Assembly: GCF_001704415.2 (NCBI RefSeq)
Contig: NC_030817.1
Coordinates: 36,839,550-36,903,549, forward strand
DNA: 64,000 bases
Reading direction: 5' to 3'
DNA from: Capra hircus
Taxonomy: Eukaryota; Chordata; Mammalia; Artiodactyla; Bovidae
Shown in pieces: positions 21,477-33,300 of the stretch (within the stretch, counting starts at the first letter, position 1; every line of letters starts with the position of its first letter). Below the pieces are notes generated by a model, which saw only the letters and a program-made list of their open reading frames with translations, did no database searches and had not been told where the DNA came from. A program made the position numbers and the translations under genes.

Positions 21477-21739
21477 GGAGAAGGCAATGGCAATCCACTC
21501 CAGTACTCTTGCCTGGAAAATTCCATGGACGGAGGGCACTGGTGGGCTGCAGTCCATGGGGTCGCTAGGAGTCAGACACGACTGAGCAACTTCACTTTTC
21601 CCTTTCATGCATTGGAGAAGAAAATGGCACCCCGCTCCAGTATTCTTACCTGGAGAATCCCAGGGACAGGGGAGCCTGGTGGGCTACTGTCTATGGGGTT
21701 GCACAGAGTCGGGCATGACTGAAATGACTTAGCAGCAGC
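21477..21739 (+). mobile_element. Bov-A2 dimeric SINE
   Basis: Two Bov-A units, tail AGCAGCAGC. Perfect 12-bp target duplication AACTCTATTTTA at 21465-21476 and 21740-21751. Its left duplication overlaps the last bases of the L1's right duplication (21456-21466), so the SINE used a site touching the earlier L1 insertion. Confidence 0.95.
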
Positions 21740-21874
21740 AACTCTATTTTAAACAAACACTCCCTATCCACTGTGAAGACTCTCTTTTTATGTTCAGTGC
21801 GGTGAGGCTCTCTTTGTTCGGCATGACTATTAGAAATGGGAGATTACCAATGAATTTTAACTCATGATCCTTTT

Positions 21875-22088
21875 GGACTTCCCTGGTGGCTCAGACGGTA
21901 AAGCATCTGTCTACAATGCGGGAGACCCGGGTTCAATCCCTGGGTCGGGAAGATCCTCTGGAGAAGGAAATGGCAATCCACTCCAGTACTATTGCCTGGA
22001 AAATCCCACGGACAGTGAAGTTTGGTAGACTACAGTCCATGGGGTCACAAAGAGTCGGACACGACTAAGTGACTTCACTTTCACTTTA
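21875..22088 (+). mobile_element. Bov-tA SINE
   Basis: Full head-to-tail Bov-tA: ggacttccctggtggctcag, A-box-like TGGCTCAGACGG, B-box-like GGTTCAATCCC, Bov-A body, ttcactttcacttta tail. These are the internal RNA polymerase III promoter elements of the parental tRNA. No clean target duplication. Confidence 0.94.
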
Positions 22089-24364
22089 CTCAGAAATGGT
22101 CCTTTCCCACACAGCATGCTTAAGGCACAGAGTAGGCACTCAGTAAGTGTCCTTTACGTGCATACACAGAGTTATGACTGGAGCTGATTTCCAAGTTTTG
22201 GGAGAGTAGCTGCTGTTTTACATATTTCCCTTCAGCAGAAGCATCTCCCTAACTACAGACTGTAGGTTTTCCTGCTTGTTTCTATCTGCAGGAAATAGTG
22301 TGTCCTACTCACATACTCCTTGCCTCAGTGCCCCATCATATGCAGTTCACCCGGCAGAAGGGATCACAGTCCAGCTTCCTGACGCAACGTCCAAGGGAGC
22401 ATTGTTTGCGTGTGTTCTGAAGATGGAAATGATTATTATAAAAGACGTAAGAAGGATTATGTCAAGAATTCTCTCCAGATCTGCACATTTAGCAAGCCAT
22501 CCTGTTTTGCATTACAGAATCACATTATGTTCTACAGCTCCTCTGTGGCTGTTTGGTGTTGGGCAGGGATTTGTGAGAGATCGGGGTCAAAGTCAGCAAT
22601 GTTTACAAACACAGGAGGAATGTCAGCGAGAGATGGCCAAATCCAAATATGATCTTGACGATCCTCTAAGTGGCTAGTCATTTGGCCTATAAACAAAAAG
22701 CATGGTTTCTGGCTGTGCAAGGTGTTCCCTGCACTAAGAGCTTTCAATAGTGTAACCAAATCAAATCATTCATCTGCACTTCAAGTGCTGGCAAGCCGGC
22801 CCCTTCCTGATGCCAGGGTTTCTGCCTAATACCTGGTATACTTTTCTATGGACTAATGCGTAAAAGGAACCACAGGAGCCTGCACACATCTCTGAATTCA
22901 TGATGAATTAAGAGCCTGGGAATGACTGCAAGCCATTTGAACTGGGCTAGTGGGGTCTCCAAGCAGCTCTGGCTTAAAAGCTAGTCGTGGGTAAAAGTAG
23001 ACAATAGTGTTCAGAAGCAGATAGTAGATCTTGACCATCAGTTCCTTTCTGAGGGTGTCATACTTGGCTAGTTTTCACGGTTGAGTTTCTCTTCCTGTCT
23101 TCAGACAAGCGACGTGAGACTGAGCAAGTGGTTTTCTTGCTTGGAGTGAGGAAAGGAGTTAAGTATCTTTCACTTTACAATAGTCTGAAGAGTAGTTTGA
23201 GGATGAGTCTGTGGCTCTGTGGAACTTATGGGCATGCTATCAAGTGTACCCTCAAAGAAGCAGGATGCCCTTGACAACAGTTTTATTCTATTCTATTTTA
23301 TTCTATAGTTTCTGATCTGAGTTCTATTTTGGAATCTGGAAGGGGAGCCCGAGGAGGGATCTCTATTACATTGCAGGCTTCCTGCCTCTCTTCCAAAAAT
23401 GAATAAAGTGCAATAGTTTTGGCATTAAAGAACTGAATTTAGAGTAACAAAACTGCAATTCAAACTCTATAGCACCAGTAAAAAGTTAAACTTAGATTCC
23501 CACTGGGCAAAAGACTGACAAAGATATGACCCTGGACAAAAAGTTTCTGGAGCAATTCATGTTCACATCCTTAAAGGGGTCTTGAGACCTGTGTCCGAGT
23601 TGAGGTCTAGGTTTTACATCTTAGAACTTGGGAGCAAGTGTCCCACAGTTAAATGCGTATGGTTGAATCTACTGGTTCCACCTCGAGATGCTCCCCTAAA
23701 TGCTTTGTTATTGTTTTATATTAGCCACTTAATCCAATTTCCGACTGTTCCTGACAAGTGGCACTAATAGGGGAGCAGATGGAGAGAAGTAAAGAGCCTG
23801 AGAGGAAAGAACCCAGCAGCTGTATCCTGGCTAAGGATGGACTCAGTCTGAAGACTGAAGCAATTAGTCTTCTCCATATGGATTTCTGTATCACTTTGAT
23901 TTAAGCCGAAAGAAAACAATCAAAGAATGGAATAAAATTACTGCATGCAAAAGTTTCTGATTTGGGGAAGGAAGAGACCAGATCAACATGTGCTTCAAAA
24001 AGTAATTTTGGACAGACAGAGATGTGATAAGATCCAAATCAAAGAGATCATCTAGAATACACCAGTGACTTAGGAAACAGTTTTATTTTATGGGTTCTTT
24101 GGGACAGAGCCCATAGAAGAACGATTAGTGAAAGCTTGGGAGTGTGGAGAAGAGTTAGTGCAGATTTGAGGGTTCATGTTTCTCTGCCTCTTCTCTTGAA
24201 AGTGGCACAGCTGGATCCCAGTGGCTTCTCTCTCATGGAGATGTTTCAGTCTCTCAGGGTGCAGACCACTGAAGGTCTTTATGCCCTCCCCCTTTTCAGC
24301 AGTAGGAGGGATTGAGGATGCTCACACATGAGTAAAGGTTTTTTATATTCTTAACTCAAAAGCC
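22089..24364. other. Unique DNA
   Basis: Longest repeat-poor stretch of the left half. 22110-22160 (cacagagtaggcactcagtaagtg) may be a MIR tail, and 23415-23495 a faint MIR. 22265-22290 looks like a splice acceptor and is followed by an open frame to 22677, but nothing in that frame is recognisable. Confidence 0.4.
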
Positions 24365-24377
24365 CTGAAGAGGCAAT

Positions 24378-24949
24378 TCAGTTCAGTTCAGTTAATTTGC
24401 TCAGTTGTGTCCGACTCTTTGCAACCCCATGGACTATAGCACACCAGGCTTCCTTGTCCATTGCTGACTCCCAGAGCTTGCTCAAACTCATGTTCATCGA
24501 GTCAGGGATGCCATCCAACCATCTCATCCTCTGTTGTCCCCTTCTCCTCCTGCCTTCAATCTTTCCCAGCATCAGGGTCTTTTCCAACAAGTCAGTTCTT
24601 CGAATCAGGTGGCCAGAGTATTGGAGCTTCAGCTTCAGCATCAGTCCTTCCAATGAATATTTAGGACTGATTTCTTTTAGGATGAACTGGTTTGATCTCC
24701 TTGCAGTCCAAGGGAGTCTCAAGAGTCTTTTGCAACACTGCAGTTCAAAAACATCAATTCTTCGGTGCTCAGCTTTCTTTATAGTCCAACTCTCACATCC
24801 ATACATGACTACTGGAAAAACCACAGCTTTGACTAGACAGACCTTTGTTGGCAATGTAGAGTCTCTGCTTTTTAATATGCTGCCTAGGTTGGTCATAGCT
24901 TTTCTTCCAAGGAGCAAGCATCTTTTAATTTCATGGCTGCAGTCACCAT
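24378..24949 (-). mobile_element. BovB LINE, 5'-truncated, intact 3' coding end
   Basis: Perfect 13-bp target duplication CTGAAGAGGCAAT at 24365-24377 and 24950-24962. 572 bp covering the C-terminal part of the RT and the (TTCAGTTCAG) tail seen on the plus strand. Confidence 0.95.
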
Positions 24950-25118
24950 CTGAAGAGGCAATACTTAGTATAAAAATTGATGGAAATCCTAACAAAATTT
25001 TCTCTGAAGACTTCTTGATATTGGCTACTGAGATGGAATGCTTCATGTAATGGGGGTCATGGTGATGGGTCTTGCTGGAGAATAATACATCTGCAGCAGG
25101 ATTCAGGGAGACAAGCAC
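24378..25118 (-). pseudogene. BovB RT C-terminus fused in frame to flanking DNA
   Basis: The BovB part (DGDCSHEIKRCLLLGRKAMTN to HGVAKSRTQLSKLTELN) is open with no stop. The frame continues upstream past the insertion point for 56 further codons of unique flanking DNA to an ATG at 25118. The junction falls within the target duplication. The catalytic box is not included, so no RT activity is possible. The fusion is by chance as far as the sequence shows; no promoter or splice sites support expression. Confidence 0.7.
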
Positions 25119-27574
25119 AGATGAGAAAAAGGAGATAGTGGGTTTGGGGGTTGGGAAACTATTTGGTATTTTTAACTCATGTTTTTAAATTCTAACATTT
25201 TTCACGTCATTTTGATTGTATTATATATTGGGTCATGAAAGCATCTATATTATATTTCACTAACTCAAGAACCTGAAATAACTGTGTGGGTGAAGCTTGC
25301 ACTGTGAGATCCCCAAGAAGCTATATTTGAGCATTTTTCTCTTCCTAATTATTACAACTAATTTTCCCATCACATCCTAGTGCATTGCTTTGAACCACTC
25401 TAACACTCTGAAGGCAGACATGTATTTTAACTCATTCACACTGGTGCTAATCTCTTCAGTGATTTATAAGGTCTTTAAGGCTTTAATTCTCTGTCTGTCA
25501 GGAATCTTCCTTGGTAGTAAGTTGACAGTTTAAATTAGTGTTTAGACATGGCTTTCATAATGTCAGTTTTGTTTTGTCTCAGCAGTGTCTTGGAATTCCT
25601 TCCATTGTACCTCAAGTGACTCATGGCAATAAATGACTCTCCTTCTCTTTTGTTCTTAATCAAAGAAGAATGGAATGAACCACATAATGCTGTAAAAGAG
25701 CAACTTTAATTAGTTCTCAGCTGTAGCCAGAGATGCTTGTCTTGTCTCTTTAGCATATAAATGTAGGACATGATGCATTCAGGTGAACAAATACTGGTTT
25801 CCTAAAAAACCTCCTTTGGTTCCCTTCCAAAAAGTGAAGGGCAGTTGCAGCACCAACGTTCTGAAGCCTTTTCCTCAAACTGGCAAGAGAGAGACTGTGA
25901 GTAGTTTCTAAGAGTTGTATTTGGGAGGGCATTTTTGGAATTGAATGAATAAACCGCTGAATGAAAGAAGGTCTCCTGAAAGGATTTCCCTGGCTAGCCT
26001 TAGATCTTCCTATCCTTTGGGAAATAGTGCCACGATGCATCCAAAAGATGCTCTCCTTGCCAAACTGCCAAGCTCCATCCTCCTGAGTTTTAACTGTAAG
26101 GGTAAACCCCAGATCTTTGGGGGTTCAAGTTTGTTTACTCTCAACATCGTTTGGCTTCCTAAGGAAAATGGTGAAAGAAAGTATAAAATTCCATTAAAAA
26201 AAAAACAACCCTCAAGTATTCTTGGACATCAAACAACTCTTACAACACAGCCCTTTGATGAGTTCAGTGTAAATGAATCAGAAACATATGGACAGTGTTT
26301 ATGCTCAAATGCACATGCATTTAAAAATTCTGAGTGAAATTAGTTTAGTGAGCTATGTTTGGGTCATTTCCAGCATCCAAGAATTTGGAAAATCACTTCT
26401 CCTGAATAAAGATGTGGAAGGAATGGTTGAGCACCCCTGGCACTGCAGGATGGGCACGTTCAGCAGCCTGTGCTGTGTTGTGTATCATAAACACAGTAGC
26501 AGAGGGCACAAATCTTGGGATGGCTCCAAGCCAGGAAGGACTGGGGCTACTGATGTGGTGAAAATTTCTGTATTTTATTACCAGCTGTCAGTACCTGTGC
26601 ACGAAAGTCCCACACACTTAACAAACATGGCCTACCAACTTCCCTGGATTAGAACAGTCACTAGACACTTTTGTAAATCACAGTTTGTGCTTAAGCCGTT
26701 GGAACTCTGGTGCTATGCAGCCCATCCTTGGGTATAAACAATGCTTTCCTTTCCTTTTGAGGAAAGTGGAAACTGCCAATCATGTTATAGATGTGGAAAA
26801 TAGTCCCATGTGGTTTCTGATTATACCAAAGGAATGTATATGAACTGTAAAAAAAAAAAGTCCCCACTTGGATATAATGTGGTCCTAAAGGTCTCAACAT
26901 CTCTCATTCCTAGCAGGGCAAAAAAGTATTCAAGATTTGAATTATCTCGTTTTAACCCAAATGCTTATCATTATTTATTGAGGAAAAAGAAGGAACAAAA
27001 GATAAAAGCTACTGTATCTTGATAAATCAGATTTCTCTCTTTTTTGGACCTGTCTCACGGGCCAGGTCTGGGTCATTGATTTTTTTTTCATAGGTCCTTA
27101 TAGTGATAAGATGATGGCTGAGAGCATTAAGGAAACCTCCCCAGTGTCTCCTGATGTTCGGTCACAGAGTGGCACCAAAAATGTTCTTTCATTGTAATCA
27201 GTTTGCTAAAAATGATATCTGCTAGTATGTGAACTACAGAGCATAAGATGTTGAGGATAATACAAAAATGTAAATAGCACAAGACCTCTGCCCTCAGAGA
27301 ATTTAAAACTGAGGTTAGAAGAAACACTAAATGAAATAATAGCATTAGTGATATCACAACAAAATGCTATATCATTGCTAAACTAGTGACAGACACCATT
27401 GTTTTATGAGTTGAGGGACTGAAGGTGGACCTAGATGGTATGGGAGAGTAGAAAGACACTAAGATGATTGAACACTACTGGAACTGTGACAAAGTAGAGA
27501 ACATTATATTTGCTGGATCTGTTCTAAGATTACTAATGTGGTTGAAATACCTTGATAAGCCAGCCCTTTAGCTT
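24963..27574. other. Unique DNA
   Basis: No repeat family recognised. Open frames at 25750-26040 (minus) and 25945-26737 (plus, overlapping pieces) have no recognisable domains. A short A-run lies at 26849-26858. Confidence 0.45.
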
Positions 27575-27700
27575 GAAATGGAGGGAACATTAAAAATTCC
27601 AGCTCTGCCATGAATTTATTTGTGACTCTGTCCAAATTAATTGTTCTTTGCTGACATCATTCATGGCTAAAATGGTATTAATATTAATTAATTAATCTTG
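27575..27700 (+). mobile_element. Possible MIR SINE
   Basis: ccagctctgccatgaatttatt and gtgactctgtccaaattaattg follow the MIR order (tctgccacttact...gtgaccttgggcaagtt), then ctaaaatggtattaata. Followed by an AT-rich near-palindrome at 27679-27715. Confidence 0.5.
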
Positions 27701-27965
27701 ATTAATAGGTATTAATATCTATCCTTCTATCCATACAGTAAGTCTTTGAGTGACTGTAACATGCCAGGCACCATAAAGAGATGTGAGCTATCAACACAGG
27801 CAAAGCACAGTGCTGTACTGGTGTGTGATGGGTTTGGTGGAGGCAGTGAGGTTGAATAGGTTTTAAAATGAGGGGAGAAAAGGGAACTTGATGTTAAACT
27901 ATATAATTTTTACTTTGTTTCATGGACTTATTTGCAAAGTTATAGACTAAAAATGTTTCAAAGCT

Positions 27966-28171
27966 AAAGTGAAAGTGTTAGTCAGTCAGTTGTGTCTGAC
28001 TGTTTGTGACCCTATGGACAATAGCCCACCAGGCTCTTCTGCCCATGGGGTTTCTCCAGGCAAGAATACTGGAGTGGGTTGCCGTGCCCTTCTCCAGGGG
28101 ACCTTCCCAACCCATGGATCAAACTGCATTGCAGGCAGATTCTTTACCATCTGACCCACCAGGGAAGCCCC
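27966..28171 (-). mobile_element. Bov-tA SINE
   Basis: Reversed Bov-tA from aaagtgaaagtgttagtcag to ccaccagggaagcccc; the tRNA head is degraded around the B box (gatcaaactgcattgc, deleted in the middle). No clear target duplication. Confidence 0.92.
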
Positions 28172-28409
28172 TTAAATGCTGAACTAAATGTCTTTCTCTC
28201 CCATCGTATACTGTAAATCGCAGCATTGCTTTCTTTTCTCTCTCTTCTCTCTTTTCTCTCAGACCTTTGCCTAGAATGAGAAAAATAGGTGGTGCTGCTA
28301 GTTATAATAGCTTTGTTTTCACTGACAAGCTTTACTCTTCTCTTCTCAAAACACACTTGGTATCAGTGTAGCTTTATAGGCTGCTTGCTCACTGCTCTGC
28401 GTGCTGTTC
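28172..28409. repeat. Pyrimidine-rich tract in unique DNA
   Basis: 28226-28262 is almost all C and T on the plus strand (tttcttttctctctcttctc...). The remainder is unassigned. Confidence 0.6.
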
Positions 28410-28560
28410 TGCTTGTGATGACTCAGTGTATGACCTTGGACGTGTGTGTCTTTCTGTGGGTCAAGGTCTCCACCTGTAAAGTAGGCTAATAACACTGGTT
28501 AGTACATAAAGCCCTCAGTGAGCTTCATGAAAGACAGAAAGTCATGTTATTATATGCTCA
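28410..28560 (+). mobile_element. MIR SINE
   Basis: gtatgaccttggacgtgtgtg, tctccacctgtaaagtaggct and aataacactggttagtac follow the MIR order closely. Confidence 0.72.
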
Positions 28561-29353
28561 GGAAGCCTATTGCTCATAGCCCTATTGCCCTATAGATGTT
28601 TATGGAGTTTCCTTTTCTGAATAACCTTTTGTACTTTGTTAGTTTGCTCTTTGTGAGACATCTGCCTTGTGTCATTGAAGGGGCTGGGGGCAGCAGAAAG
28701 AAGAACACCTCATCTAGGAATTGGGAGGGGAGCATAGGGAATGGGGGGTTAAGGAAGTCATGAGCCCTCTGAGGACACAGTACCTTTAATGTGGTAGAGA
28801 AGATAGAATAGAAGCCAGTTATGGTATTTTCTATCACAGATTCAGACATGACACCCCCTCAGAGAGAAATATGTTCATTGAATTAAAGGCCTGATAAAAC
28901 GTAGATGTTAGCTGCGGCTCCTCACCCATCCTGCTCTGTCCTTCTTAATGTAGAAAGTGTGCTGATGTCCCTGAGATTACAGAAACTACACTGGATGGGA
29001 AGGCGTACCTTCCTTTTCTTCACTTTTCTTGTACTTAGCTGCTCCTCTAGGTAATGTAGAGAAAATATTTGAAGAATATCGCTTTGAAAGGTGCCAAACT
29101 GTTGGCCTGACCTGAGCACCCTGAGAGGATTCCTTGTTCTGCATTTGGAGACCCTCCGCATTGTGGGAGCAAGAATGTGAGGGAAGGAGGTAAACATCCC
29201 TTCCCCATATATCCGATGGAGATCCTCGAAGGTGGGGCTGGGCTCCATCCCTCCTGTGAACCCCCAGCTTTTGGCACCATTAAGGTATTAATATTTAATA
29301 AATGGGAATCAAGTGAGTACAACCTTGACTCAGAGAGAAGGCATAAAAGCAGT
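28561..29353. other. Unique DNA
   Basis: No repeat or gene recognised. Confidence 0.45.
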
Positions 29354-29363
29354 CAAATAAGAG

Positions 29364-29483
29364 TGCGGAGTGGGTTGCCATGCCCTTCTCCAGGGGATCT
29401 TCTCTACCCAGGGATTGAACCCATGCCTTTTATATCTCCTGCACTGGCAGACGGGTTCTTTACCAACAATGCTACCTGAGAAG
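29364..29483 (-). mobile_element. Bov-tA SINE lacking its 3' half
   Basis: Reversed: gagtgggttgccatgccctt, ctccaggggatcttctctac, ttctttaccaacaatgctac. It holds the tRNA head and the start of the body; the 3' half of the body and tail are absent. Flanking repeats CAAATAAGAG (29354-29363) and CAAATAAAAGAG (29484-29495) suggest it was inserted in this form. Confidence 0.85.
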
Positions 29484-29771
29484 CCAAATAAAAGAGAAGG
29501 TGTAGCAAATGGGCGTGCACAGCAAATGGGAGAATCTGGGCTTCCCACAGTCAAGACATCAGTCTTTATGAAATATCACAGTTTCAAAAGAGGTAAAATA
29601 CCATCTTGATTACTGGCTCATGAAATTACTGTCCATTATCAGGAAGAAATAGGAGGAAATAAAGGCCATGTCAGATAAAAAAATTACTGTTTGATTTAAT
29701 CTTATTTTTAATGCCATATTGATCGATCAATTGGTCGACTGATAGATAGATATCTTCAGCCCCAAATCGGT

Positions 29772-29905
29772 ACCAAAGCAGCACAATGTGGTGGAAAGAC
29801 CGCTGCACTGGGCCCTGGGCACAAGCCTGCCCAGGAGTCACTCAATCCCTCTGGGATTCTGCCCACTCCTTTATAAAATGAGCGGTAGGATGAGTACCAT
29901 TTCTC
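29772..29905 (+). mobile_element. MIR SINE
   Basis: agcacaatgtggtggaaagac, a tgcactgggccctgg segment, ctcaatccctctgggattctg and ttataaaatgagcggtagga follow the MIR order. Confidence 0.65.
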
Positions 29906-31344
29906 AAATTCTGTATTTCTACCTAAGTTTGGTTAAAATGTAATAACGTGTTTCATCATAATTTCACAATTTATTTTAATTAACATAGAGAATGGCTATC
30001 ACACTTTCTAAAGTATACTCTTCTCTGGTATGAATTTATACCCATTAAACATTAAATTATGTTTCCACATTTAAGCCAGAGAAAAGGCCCATTTTTCAAC
30101 ATTGTCTTATGAAAATTTTAAATCATACAGAATAGTGGAAATAATTCAGATTTTGTTGCTAAATGACTGGTCGTTTCATCATCTTAAAGAATAAGACTGA
30201 AATACTAAGGGTACAACTAATTTTTATCTTGGCTTTCCAAGTATATCTAGCTGAGAGCTAACTTAGCAAGTTGCTTTCAAAATGGTTCAGTAAAATATAT
30301 GTTTTATCTCAGTACGTGAACTTGTTATCAAGACCAGTGCTCACTGGTGGACAATAAACCAATGCTCCCTGTGGATCTTCCTGATCCTGTCTTTCTTGAG
30401 CTTCTGTGGATGAATTGGTAAAATCTTGACAATTATGTTGATGTAAAGCTATAGAAGATCTATATGTTTCCAGCAAATGATCAATAAGGGAATATTTCTA
30501 AAATCAGTGGATTTTTTTTCCCTATCCATGATAGATTAAAGTGTAAGATTGTCTAGCACAGTGGTTGTGAAATTTTATTCTTAGTCTCAGAATCCTTTCT
30601 TTGATTAAATACTTCATGCCTAATTTTGGGAAAAGATTTAAATATGGTTGCAAGGGAAGACTGCAGGGCCCCCTGTGAAATATTTTTGCATGTATTCCTG
30701 ACCTGGAATGACACCAATAGTCTCCGAACTTTATTGAACCACCCATATTAGTAAAACTTTCTCACTTATGCCCTGATATGTATATTATACTAGAAAGAAG
30801 AAAGGAATTGTAATTACTTCTAAAAGTAATAGGACAAAATATTTTCTCTCACTATGATTTCTGTTATTAATAATATTCTAGATTTTAAATTGCTGACAGT
30901 GATGCTTCTGAACATTATTTGTTAATGCTCTAAGTCATTTTAAATTTTCAGTAAAAGCTCAGTTTTAACAAGAGTGACTATTAAGTTGTAATTTCAAATA
31001 CTGCCTTTACTAATTCCAAAGAACTTCTTTATATATATATCCATATATATGTAATATACATATATAAAAAAATTTAAGTTTCTTGTTTTCATCTTATAAC
31101 CGAGGGGTAATGACACATCAGTTCTGCCGGTCTTTTATTGTGTATACATATTTGCATTATTGAGATTATTTTAACATGAGAATTTAAGAATATTTTTAAT
31201 CTTTGTGTCTATTATGTGAATTAGACAAGATAATCTATAGATTAACTGAACTGGGCACAGTAATAAACTTCAATATGCTAAAAGCAAATTTATAAGAAAG
31301 AACTATGCCAGGAATCTCGCTGTGTTTTAGAAAAGCTGCCTTAT
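29906..31344. other. Unique AT-rich DNA
   Basis: No repeat family recognised. 31029-31070 is a TA-rich run with inverted symmetry (tatatatccatatatatgta / tacatatata). Confidence 0.45.
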
Positions 31345-31355
31345 CTTCTTGTGGC

Positions 31356-32440
31356 CAACATCCGCTGGGTCATAGGAAAAGCAAGAGAGTTCCAGAAAAA
31401 CATCTATTTCTGCTTTATCGACTATGCCAAAGCCTTTGACTGTGTGGATCACAATAAACTGTGGAAAATTCTGAAAGAGATGGGAATACCAGATCACCTG
31501 ACCTGCCTCTTGAGAAACCTATATGCAGGTCAGGAAGCAACAGTTAGAACTGGACATGGAACAACAGACTGGTTCCAAATAGGAAAAGAAGTATGTCAAG
31601 GCTGTATATTGTCACCCTGCTTATTTAACTTCTATGCAGAGTACATCATGAGAAACGCTGGGCTGGAAGAAGCACAAGCTGGAATCAAGATTGCCAGGAG
31701 AAATATCAATAACCTCAGATGTGCAGATGACACCACCCTTATGGCAGAAAGTGAAGAAGAACTAAAGAGCCTCTTGATGAAAGTGAAAGGGGAGAGTGAA
31801 AAAGTTGGCTTAAAGCTCAACATTCAGAAAACGAAGATCATGGCATGTGGTCCCATCACTTCATGGGAAATATTGGGGAAACAGTGGAAACAATGGCTGG
31901 CTTAATTTTTCTGGGCTCCCAAATCACTGCAGATGGTGATTGCAGCCATGAAATTAAAAGACACTTGTTCTTTGGAAGGAAACTTATGACTAACGTAGAC
32001 AGCATATTCAAAAGCAGAGACATTACTTTGCCAACAAAGGTCCATCTAGTCAAGGCTATGGTTTTTCCAGTGTTCATGTATGGATGTGAGAGAGTTGGAC
32101 TATAAGGAAAGCTGAGTGCCGAAGAATTGATAGTTTTGAACTGTGGTGTTGGAGAAGACTCTTGAGAGGCCCTTGGACTGCAAGGAGATCCAGCCAGTCC
32201 ATCCTAAAGGAGATCAGTCCTGGGTGTTCGTTGGAAGGACTGATGTTGAAGCTGAAACTCCAATACTTTGGCCACCGGATGCAAAGAGCTGACTCATTTG
32301 AAAAGACCCTGATCCTGGGAAAGATTGAGGGCAGGAGGAGAAGGGGAAGACAGAGGAGGAGATGATTGGATGGCATCAGCAACTCAATGGACATGGGTTT
32401 TGGTGGACTCTGGGAGTTGGTGATGGATAGGGAGGCCTGA
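31356..32440 (+). pseudogene. BovB reverse transcriptase pseudogene
   Basis: Frame 1 runs from ANIRWVIGKAREFQKN through CFIDYAKAFDCVDH, KEVCQGCILSPCLF and the catalytic box to about 31870, where one base is lost in the SWEIDGE codons. Frame 2 continues to CERVGL-stop (32105) after a two-base gain (gagagagttgg). The C-terminal pieces lie in a third frame. The catalytic box is RCADD (TGT at 31720-31722), the same Tyr-to-Cys change as the copy at 5552. The first aspartate motif YAKAFD is intact. Confidence 0.88.
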
Positions 32441-32502
32441 TGTGCTGCGGTTCATGGAGTCACAAAGAGTCGGACATGACTGAGCAACTGAACTGAACTG
32501 AA
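31356..32502 (+). mobile_element. BovB LINE, 5'-truncated, ~1.15 kb
   Basis: Begins in the RT fingers (ccaacatccgctgggtcata) and ends in three ACTGA units. Target duplication CTTCTTGTGGC at 31345-31355 and CTTCTTATGGC at 32503-32513, one mismatch. Confidence 0.94.
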
Positions 32503-32513
32503 CTTCTTATGGC

Positions 32514-33300
32514 ACATAACTGTCTGATACAGAGTGTGGGCACCAGTGTGAATCCATACATTTAAAATGATTGAGAATTATATAAATAAGATGAACATAC
32601 AAACAGAAACTCTAATATGTTCTTTTTATGCCCCATGGATCATCCCACTATGGTTCTAGGCTTGGCCCTCAAGACTGTTCACCAAAACTGCTTGATGCTC
32701 ATGGCAACTAAGTGTGATCTGCATAAAATATCACATTGATTCCTTGCCTTTACCCTTGAACCTCACATCTTTTAGGACAGACATTCCAAGACTAGCCCAG
32801 CTTTAAGAAATATCTGACTTCCATACTCACTCTCATCACATCAGACCAGAATAGTGGTGCCTGCAAGGCAACTGTGTACGGGCCTTCTTAACATGATGAG
32901 GTGCATGATGTCCCTTGATGGAATTTCATAAAGCAGATACAGTTGACACAAATGAAGATGGGCATATTGTCAGCACGAGCTAAACAGAGGGCTAAACTCC
33001 TCAATGGATGAAACAAAACTGAAGTCTAGGCTTACTGCTGTCATTTTATCAATGATTTTCCAGATAAATAAAAGAGGTTTTTATTTAGAAATTGGAGCCT
33101 ATAAGTGAGTCAGAGCAACACCACATTTTTTATTCTTTTACTTGAAACACTTATTTTCTAACACTCTACACACATGCAAGTTGTAGGTGTTTGACATTGG
33201 CTGAAGATAGTTACCCTAGTAAATCCAGCTTTTCTTAGCATTTGGTTTTGTAATCCTTCCCTTTAACCTGGGAATGGAAACAGAGCCTTAGCAATCATAG
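32514..33300. other. Unique DNA
   Basis: No repeat or gene recognised. Confidence 0.45.

Noticed and set aside
22265..22677. Good splice acceptor (tgcttgtttctatctgcag) followed by an open frame
   Set aside because: The frame has no recognisable domain and the donor candidate (GAC|GTAAGA near 22446) is ordinary; one acceptor alone is weak.
25750..26040. 96-codon minus-strand open frame with protein-like composition
   Set aside because: No recognisable family, no splice context, and overlapping open frames on the other strand.
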